Source: Ventricola sp017626895
GTDB taxonomy: Bacteria; Bacillota; Clostridia; Christensenellales; Aristaeellaceae
Assembly: GCA_017626895.1 (NCBI GenBank)
Contig: JAGAHV010000006.1
Coordinates: forward strand, 37,691-101,690
Reading direction: 5' to 3'
DNA length: 64,000 nucleotides
In this document: piece by piece, positions 59,408-64,000 of the stretch
Layout: every line of letters starts with the position of its first letter
How positions within the stretch are numbered: the stretch's first letter is position 1
Notes under the pieces: generated by a model
What the model was told of the DNA's origin: nothing
Database searches by the model: none
What the model saw: the letters and a program-made list of their open reading frames with translations, nothing else
Program-made: the position numbers and the translations under genes

Positions 59408-61255
59408 ATGAGTCGTGAAAACTGGATGCCTGAGTTTACAGCGCGCCTGATGCACTTTGAAAACGAGCTGAAAATGCTTTATATGGGACTGTATCATAAC
59501 GATGAACAGGCCTATGACTATTTTACAGGCATGCTGTATCGGGCCTGGGAAAACCGGCCGGAGGCATTGCGCAAACTGGACCGCGAAAGGGTGTCGAACC
59601 CCGCCTGGTATCAGGGGCACAGCATGGTTGGCATGCTGATGTATGTCAATGCATTTGCTGGGAATCTGCAGGGCGTAAAAGAAAAGCTTTCCTACGTGCA
59701 GGACTGCGGCGTCAATTACCTGCATCTCATGCCGCTCCTGGAGAGCCCGGCGGGCCGGAGCGACGGCGGATATGCGGTCAGCAATTTCCGGAAAGTCCAG
59801 CCGGAACTGGGAACCATGGAAGATCTGGCAGAACTGGCAGGATGCTGTCATGAGCGGGGAATCGCCGTGTGCCTGGATTTTGTAATGAACCATACCAGTG
59901 AGGATCATGAATGGGCCCGGCGGGCGAGGGCAGGGGAAAAGGAATATCAGGACCGGTATTTCTTCTATGACAACTGGGACATTCCCAATGCCTATGAGCA
60001 GACCGTCCCGCAGGTATTCCCCACCACAGCCCCCGGAAACTTCACCTGGTGTCCTGAGGCACAGAAGATCGTCATGACCACATTCTATCCCTATCAGTGG
60101 GATCTGAATTATGCCAATCCGGTGGTCTTCAATGACATGACAGAGAACATGCTGTATCTGTGCAATCAGGGTGTGGACATCATCCGTCTGGATGCAGTGC
60201 CCTATATCTGGAAAGCACTGGGAACCAGCTGCCGGAATCTGCCCCAGGTGCATACACTGGTTCGGATTATGCGGATTGTCTGTGAGATTGTATGTCCCGG
60301 CACGCTTCTGCTGGGCGAGGTTGTCATGGAGCCGAGCAAGGTTGTTCCGTATTTCGGCTCCGTGGAGCGTCCGGAATGTCATCTCCTTTACAATGTGACC
60401 ACGATGGCTTCCATCTGGCATACGGTTGCTACCCGTGATGTGCGGCTGCTGGGCCACCAGATGGAACAGGTCTTTGCCCTTCCGAAGCAGTACACGTTCC
60501 TGAACTATCTGCGCTGCCATGATGATATCGGCTGGGGACTGGATTACGGTTTCCTTTCGCAGTTTGGTCAGCAGGAAATCCCGCATAAGAAGTTCCTGAA
60601 TGATTATCTGACCGGAAAATGGGAAGGAAGTCCTGCGCGGGGCGAACTGTATAACGACGATCCGCGGCTGGGGGATGCACGGCTGTGCGGCACGACGGCA
60701 TCTCTGTGCGGGATTGAAAGTGCCCGTCTTTCCGGGGATGCCGGGGCAATGGAAAAGGCACTTTCCCTGGACATTATGCTGCATGCCTTTATGTTTACCA
60801 TGAGCGGCATTCCGGTACTCTACAGCGGGGATGAGATTGGTCAGGAAAATGACAACCGGTATCATGAGGATCCCCTGAAAGCAGAGGACAGCCGGTATCT
60901 GCACCGTGGAAATATGGACTGGAACAAGGCGGTCCGCCGTCAGGATGAATCGACGCTGGAAGGCAGAATCTTCTCGGCCATTCACCAGCTGGAAGCGCTG
61001 AGGGACCGGATGGACGTCTTTGACGGAAAGGCAGATACCTGGCGTCTTGATACCGGAAATGATCATATTCTGGGAATTGGCCGGTATTATAACGGCGAAA
61101 AACTGCTGGGGCTGTTTAATTTCGGAGATGAAACGGAAACGGCCTGGGTACATGACACGGACCTGTATCAGAATCTGCTGACGGGTGAAAGCCGTGATGC
61201 CGGAGCCGTAACGATGCCGGGGTGTAGCTTCGTCTGGCTGTATAAACATTTCTGA
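59408..61255 (+). CDS. Amylosucrase-type glycoside hydrolase (GH13)
   Basis: A retaining alpha-glucan-active enzyme, 615 residues. The architecture matches amylosucrases: an N-terminal helical domain (about 1-85), a (beta/alpha)8 barrel, a long B/B' insertion and a C-terminal beta sandwich. GH13 motifs are CLDFVMNHTSEDH (region I), IIRLDAVPYIW with nucleophile D262 (II), LLGEVVMEP with acid/base E304 (III), and CHDDIGWG with H371-D372 (IV). YFFYDNWDIPNAYEQTVPQVFP is the amylosucrase-type loop. It could make glucan from sucrose or hydrolyse sucrose; sucrose phosphorylase-like activity is not excluded. No signal peptide. Confidence 0.9.
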   Translation: MSRENWMPEFTARLMHFENELKMLYMGLYHNDEQAYDYFTGMLYRAWENRPEALRKLDRERVSNPAWYQGHSMVGMLMYVNAFAGNLQGVKEKLSYVQDCGVNYLHLMPLLESPAGRSDGGYAVSNFRKVQPELGTMEDLAELAGCCHERGIAVCLDFVMNHTSEDHEWARRARAGEKEYQDRYFFYDNWDIPNAYEQTVPQVFPTTAPGNFTWCPEAQKIVMTTFYPYQWDLNYANPVVFNDMTENMLYLCNQGVDIIRLDAVPYIWKALGTSCRNLPQVHTLVRIMRIVCEIVCPGTLLLGEVVMEPSKVVPYFGSVERPECHLLYNVTTMASIWHTVATRDVRLLGHQMEQVFALPKQYTFLNYLRCHDDIGWGLDYGFLSQFGQQEIPHKKFLNDYLTGKWEGSPARGELYNDDPRLGDARLCGTTASLCGIESARLSGDAGAMEKALSLDIMLHAFMFTMSGIPVLYSGDEIGQENDNRYHEDPLKAEDSRYLHRGNMDWNKAVRRQDESTLEGRIFSAIHQLEALRDRMDVFDGKADTWRLDTGNDHILGIGRYYNGEKLLGLFNFGDETETAWVHDTDLYQNLLTGESRDAGAVTMPGCSFVWLYKHF

Positions 61256-61274
61256 TGAATTCTGGAGAAACTGA

Positions 61275-62306
61275 ATGAGCAACCTTTCATTTACCAAACT
61301 CGGACTGAGTGCACCGCTTCTCTCTGTCCTTGAAAAACGGTTCATCGCCTTTGATACGGAGACGACCGGACTTAACAGTTACTACGACCGGATTATAGAA
61401 GTCGGTGCCGTTCTTTTTGAGAACGGGAAACCTGTCCGGGAATATGGAAGCCTGGTGCATTCGGTGAGCCGTGTCCCGTATGAGGCACGGATGGTTAACC
61501 ACATTTCGGATCAGATGGTCCGCAGTGCACCGGAGCCGGAAAAGGTTTACGCAGAACTGTGTGCGTTTTTCGGAGATGCCCTGACCGGGGATACTATTCT
61601 GGTAGGACACAACGCCACCTTTGATATGGGGTTCCTGAATGCGGAGTTTGCCCGCCTGGGAATCAGCGCTGATATTGTTTATGCAGACACCTGCTCTCTT
61701 TCACGGGTGGCGCTTCCGCATTTGTCCAGTCACAGACAGGATGATGTGGCACGGGCATTCCGGATACAGAACAGGCAAAGTCACCGGGCCGTGACGGATG
61801 CAGAGGTTTGCGGACAGATCATGGTCGAAATGATTCCGCTTCTTCGGAAGAGCGAGAAAGTCGAGAAAGAAACGCAGCGACGCCTGGAAAAACAGGCAAA
61901 ATATGAACCCTGCGAAGAGGAGAAGGAAATCTGCCGGACACTCTCCGCCGGGATTTCCGGACCGCTGTATTTCCAGAAGGCAGGGAAACTGGTGCATGTT
62001 TGCACAGAAAAGCCCCTGTTTTCCCTCTGTCTTACCGGAAAGCATCCGTATGTTGTGGGCAGCAGAGCCAGTCTGGAGCAGATCCGCCTTGAAGCGGAGA
62101 CGCTGGCCGGAGCAGAGATTCGTGCCGGCTCGGCGGCCGAGGAAAAACTGTACACGGATGCTGTCCGGCTGCTCAGTGAAGGGGAAACAGCCAGTGCGGC
62201 GCTGATGCTGGTGCAAATGCTTGCAGATGGAGCGGATGCCGGTCTGGATGCACACGAACGCTGGAAACTCCGCTGTGAACTAGAACTTTGCTGGACGCCT
62301 GACTGA
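61275..62306 (+). CDS. DnaQ/PolC-like 3'-5' exonuclease
   Basis: A DEDDh exonuclease of 343 residues. Exo I is FIAFDTETTGLN, Exo II GHNATFDMGFL and Exo III SHRAVTDAEV, all present in the first 180 residues. The region after about 180 contains a charged helix (SEKVEKETQRRLEKQAKYE) and a C-terminal domain I do not recognise, so this is not a plain epsilon subunit. It starts 19 bases after the amylosucrase stop. Proofreading, repair or RNA trimming are possible; the context does not decide. Confidence 0.87.
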   Translation: MSNLSFTKLGLSAPLLSVLEKRFIAFDTETTGLNSYYDRIIEVGAVLFENGKPVREYGSLVHSVSRVPYEARMVNHISDQMVRSAPEPEKVYAELCAFFGDALTGDTILVGHNATFDMGFLNAEFARLGISADIVYADTCSLSRVALPHLSSHRQDDVARAFRIQNRQSHRAVTDAEVCGQIMVEMIPLLRKSEKVEKETQRRLEKQAKYEPCEEEKEICRTLSAGISGPLYFQKAGKLVHVCTEKPLFSLCLTGKHPYVVGSRASLEQIRLEAETLAGAEIRAGSAAEEKLYTDAVRLLSEGETASAALMLVQMLADGADAGLDAHERWKLRCELELCWTPD

Positions 62307-62596
62307 CATTCTGTCACCGGTGTACGGACATTATTTACACGGATTTAAACCGGAGACGGTCAGAAAATGCAGCTGTCTCAGCAACCAGACAGCTTTCAGA
62401 GACGAAGCTCTTTTCAAGAGCTTCGTCTCTGTTTTATGAGATCGTTATTTCGTTTTAATCCAGTGAATTCTGTATTCAAAGAGATGAAACTGACAACGCT
62501 GAAAAGACTTTATTGCGGATTGCATGTCGCTGCATCCGCAGATGAAAGAAATGATGAAAAGAGCAGATAAACGCACGTTCATCCGCAAAAAACACC
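62307..62596. other. Intergenic stretch without recognised gene
   Basis: Apart from the terminator at 62397 nothing is recognised. Short frames at 62367-62570 and 62524-62733 lack a ribosome binding site and recognisable sequence. Confidence 0.5.
62397..62435 (+). terminator. Terminator of the exonuclease gene
   Basis: A perfect 16-bp stem (CAGAGACGAAGCTCTT with its complement), a three-base loop and TTTT. Confidence 0.95.
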
Positions 62597-62625
62597 TTTA
62601 TATGAGGCAGATAAGATGGTATACT
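62597..62625 (+). promoter_or_regulatory. Promoter of the TIR gene
   Basis: TTTATA, a 17-base spacer and TATACT, with TGG before the -10 (extended -10). Confidence 0.7.
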
Positions 62626-62645
62626 ATCCTCATCAGTGAGGATAG
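62624..62645 (+). promoter_or_regulatory. Dyad at the transcription start of the TIR gene
   Basis: CTATCCTCA, TCAG, TGAGGATAG: a perfect 9-bp inverted repeat that begins in the -10 and spans the expected start site. It could be a repressor operator or a 5' mRNA hairpin. Confidence 0.5.
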
Positions 62646-62762
62646 AGCCGACGGCTGTGAGAATCGCCGGATGGATTATCCGGGAAGTGCGTATAACGGT
62701 ATTCCGACAAGTGTTCGGTTTACGTTTATTTGAGTCTGAGTAATCATAATACAGGTGGCATC

Positions 62763-64000
62763 ATGATAAGACCATATGACGGTAAAGAAGGATACCTCTT
62801 TATCAGTTATTCACACAAGGACATGGACCGGGTTATGCCAATCGTTTCCCGTATTCATGAGCTGGGTTACAATGTGTGGTATGATGAAGGGATAGACCCC
62901 GGAACCGAATGGGCAGATACAATTGCCCTGCATATTGAGGAATGCAGCATATTCATTGCGTTCCTGACAAGGTCCTTTATTGAATCTAAAAACTGTCTGG
63001 ATGAACTGGATTATGCCAGAGATAAAGGGGTAAAACAGATCCTGATTTACCTGGAGGAACTGGAACTTACCCGCGGACTGGCAATGAGGACCAATCGGAT
63101 ACAGGCATTTTACAAGTACAGATATCCGGATGAAGAATCTTTTTATACCCGCTTTAATGAAACGGATGAGTTAAAAAAGCTGCGCAGAGCAAAGGCAGAG
63201 GCTGAAAAAGGAACAGAGTCCGTTCAGACGGTGAGTCCACGGAATACCGTACCGGTACCGGACACGCCCCGGAAAGAAACCGGAGAGAAGAAATTGGCTG
63301 ATACCAGACAGACTTCGTCCGGCAAATCATCTGGTCTGAAGATTTTGCTGTCTGTTGCCGGTATCGTTGCCGTCTCAGGCGTGGCGGTGGCTTTCTTTAT
63401 GAAGCCAAAGCCCGACAGCGGGATGCCGCACGGAATGACGGCATCCGTGACGGCAAGCATGACGGCTGAACCGACAGAAGTGCCGAGCCCGACGCCGACG
63501 ATCGAACCGACAGAAGTGCCGAGCCCGACGCCAACAGTCAAACCGACATCAACACCGAGCCCGACGCCAACAGTCAAACCGACAGCAACACCGAGCCCGA
63601 CGCCCACGGTTAAACCAACAGCGACACCAAGCCCGACGCCAACGATTAAACCGACGGCGACACCAAGCCCGACGCCTACGATTAAACCTACGGCGACGCC
63701 GAGCCCGACGCCTACGGTTAAACCGACAGCGACGCCGAGCCCGACGCCCACGGTCAAACCGACAGCGACGCCGAGCCCGACGCCCACGATTAAACCGACG
63801 GCGACGCCGAGCCAGACGCCTACGGTTAAACCGACAGCGACGCCGAGCCCGACACCCACGGTCAAACCGACAGCGACGCCGAGCCCGACACCAACGGTTA
63901 AACCTACGCCAACACCGAGTCCGACGCCAACGGTCAAACCTACGGCGACGCCGAGCCCGACGCCTACGGTCAAACCTACGGCAACGCCGAGCCCGACGCC
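62763..64000 (+). CDS. TIR-domain membrane protein with Pro/Thr repeat, 3' truncated
   Basis: The frame from ATG 62763 (AGGTGG upstream) is open to the end of the window, giving at least 412 residues. Residues about 10-140 are a TIR_2 domain (GYLFISYSHKDMDRVMP, YNVWYDEGIDPGTEW, IFIAFLTRSFIESKNCLDEL), with a glutamate in CLDEL at the position of the catalytic glutamate of NADase TIRs. A charged linker is followed by a transmembrane helix (GLKILLSVAGIVAVSGVAVAFF, about 192-213) and then at least 170 residues of a 12-residue Pro/Thr repeat. TIR is therefore cytoplasmic and the repeat a wall-spanning stalk; a C-terminal ectodomain probably lies beyond the window. Confidence 0.85.
   Translation, partial: MIRPYDGKEGYLFISYSHKDMDRVMPIVSRIHELGYNVWYDEGIDPGTEWADTIALHIEECSIFIAFLTRSFIESKNCLDELDYARDKGVKQILIYLEELELTRGLAMRTNRIQAFYKYRYPDEESFYTRFNETDELKKLRRAKAEAEKGTESVQTVSPRNTVPVPDTPRKETGEKKLADTRQTSSGKSSGLKILLSVAGIVAVSGVAVAFFMKPKPDSGMPHGMTASVTASMTAEPTEVPSPTPTIEPTEVPSPTPTVKPTSTPSPTPTVKPTATPSPTPTVKPTATPSPTPTIKPTATPSPTPTIKPTATPSPTPTVKPTATPSPTPTVKPTATPSPTPTIKPTATPSQTPTVKPTATPSPTPTVKPTATPSPTPTVKPTPTPSPTPTVKPTATPSPTPTVKPTATPSPT
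63480..64000 (+). repeat. 36-bp coding tandem repeat (Pro/Thr stalk)
   Basis: At least 14 copies of a 12-residue unit, consensus TPSPTPTVKPTA, continuing to the window edge. Variants (VPSPTPTIEPTE and VPSPTPTVKPTS first, one SQTPT) cluster at the 5' end; later copies are nearly identical, which suggests recent expansion. No spacers separate the units. Confidence 0.95.

Noticed and set aside
59024..61345. A 773-codon minus-strand frame opposite amylosucrase
   Set aside because: Spans the acyl carrier protein leader and amylosucrase without any recognisable domain; a shadow frame.
63224..63973. A minus-strand repeat protein (GVGLGVAVGLTV units)
   Set aside because: It is the antisense reading of the Pro/Thr repeat of the TIR protein. 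The plus frame has a start, ribosome binding site, TIR domain and transmembrane helix.
63480..64000. CRISPR-like array
   Set aside because: Units follow each other directly without unique spacers, keep the reading frame and lie inside a coding sequence.

Overview
The window reads as chromosomal DNA of an obligately anaerobic, fermentative member of the Bacillota, most likely class Clostridia. The evidence is moderate GC content, strong AGGAGG-type ribosome binding sites, sigma-A promoters with 17-base spacers, two different [FeFe] hydrogenases, AdhE behind a perfect Rex operator, PPi-type phosphofructokinase, a small 2[4Fe-4S] ferredoxin and FeoAB ferrous iron uptake. The genus cannot be fixed from the sequence. 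No insertion sequence, prophage or CRISPR array was found.

Layout. 1-5.77 kb: myo-inositol catabolism operon iolA(partial)-G-B-D-E, closed by a strong terminator. 5.8-9.9 kb: a small basic protein, a membrane GGDEF protein, a small zinc-ribbon protein, a wrecked radical SAM/SPASM gene and a glycerophosphodiesterase. 10.2-16.1 kb: ferredoxin; a CapA-like protein, P1-family peptidase and alpha/beta hydrolase with overlapping ends; a DivIC/FtsB-like protein; Ppx/GppA; initiator and elongator tRNA-Met. 16.1-28.2 kb: TlpA-like lipid-exposed thioredoxin protein, an XRE-receiver regulator with a LytS-like kinase, two acetyltransferases, a phosphoesterase, a FeoA-FeoB fusion with its Cys-rich partner, an orphan tandem solute-binding protein and a class M-like sirtuin. 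28.2-34.8 kb: a polytopic glycosyltransferase-like protein, a large NYN-LOTUS-repeat-HhH protein and an aldo/keto reductase. 34.9-44.3 kb (minus strand): lysR, adhE, a small kinase, a thioredoxin-like ferredoxin, a sensory hydrogenase, a SpoIIE-type phosphatase and a group B-like hydrogenase. 44.6-45.5 kb: two decayed genes. 45.6-50 kb: split transketolase, phosphohexomutase and a ThrH-like phosphatase. 50.2-58.9 kb: an HD-GYP protein, a polar amino-acid ABC transporter with an embedded M20 peptidase, Pfp and a secreted zinc-ribbon protein. 58.9-64 kb: a lone acyl carrier protein, amylosucrase, a DnaQ-like exonuclease and a TIR-transmembrane protein with a Pro/Thr repeat that runs off the end.

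The genes fit one lifestyle: sugars and inositol are fermented through PPi-linked glycolysis and a split transketolase, and reductant leaves as ethanol (AdhE) or H2 (hydrogenase). A sensory hydrogenase and phosphatase, Rex and a LysR regulator probably monitor redox state.

The most novel signal is not a protein. A short dispersed element recurs in the 5' leaders of several unrelated genes (glpQ, tlpA-like, aldo/keto reductase, kinase, lysR, phosphohexomutase and, in tandem, the acyl carrier protein). It consists of a covarying hairpin followed by a conserved GTCAAATCC. It always points towards the downstream gene and, where a promoter could be read, lies downstream of it. It behaves like an undescribed cis-acting RNA or a leader-targeted REP-like repeat.
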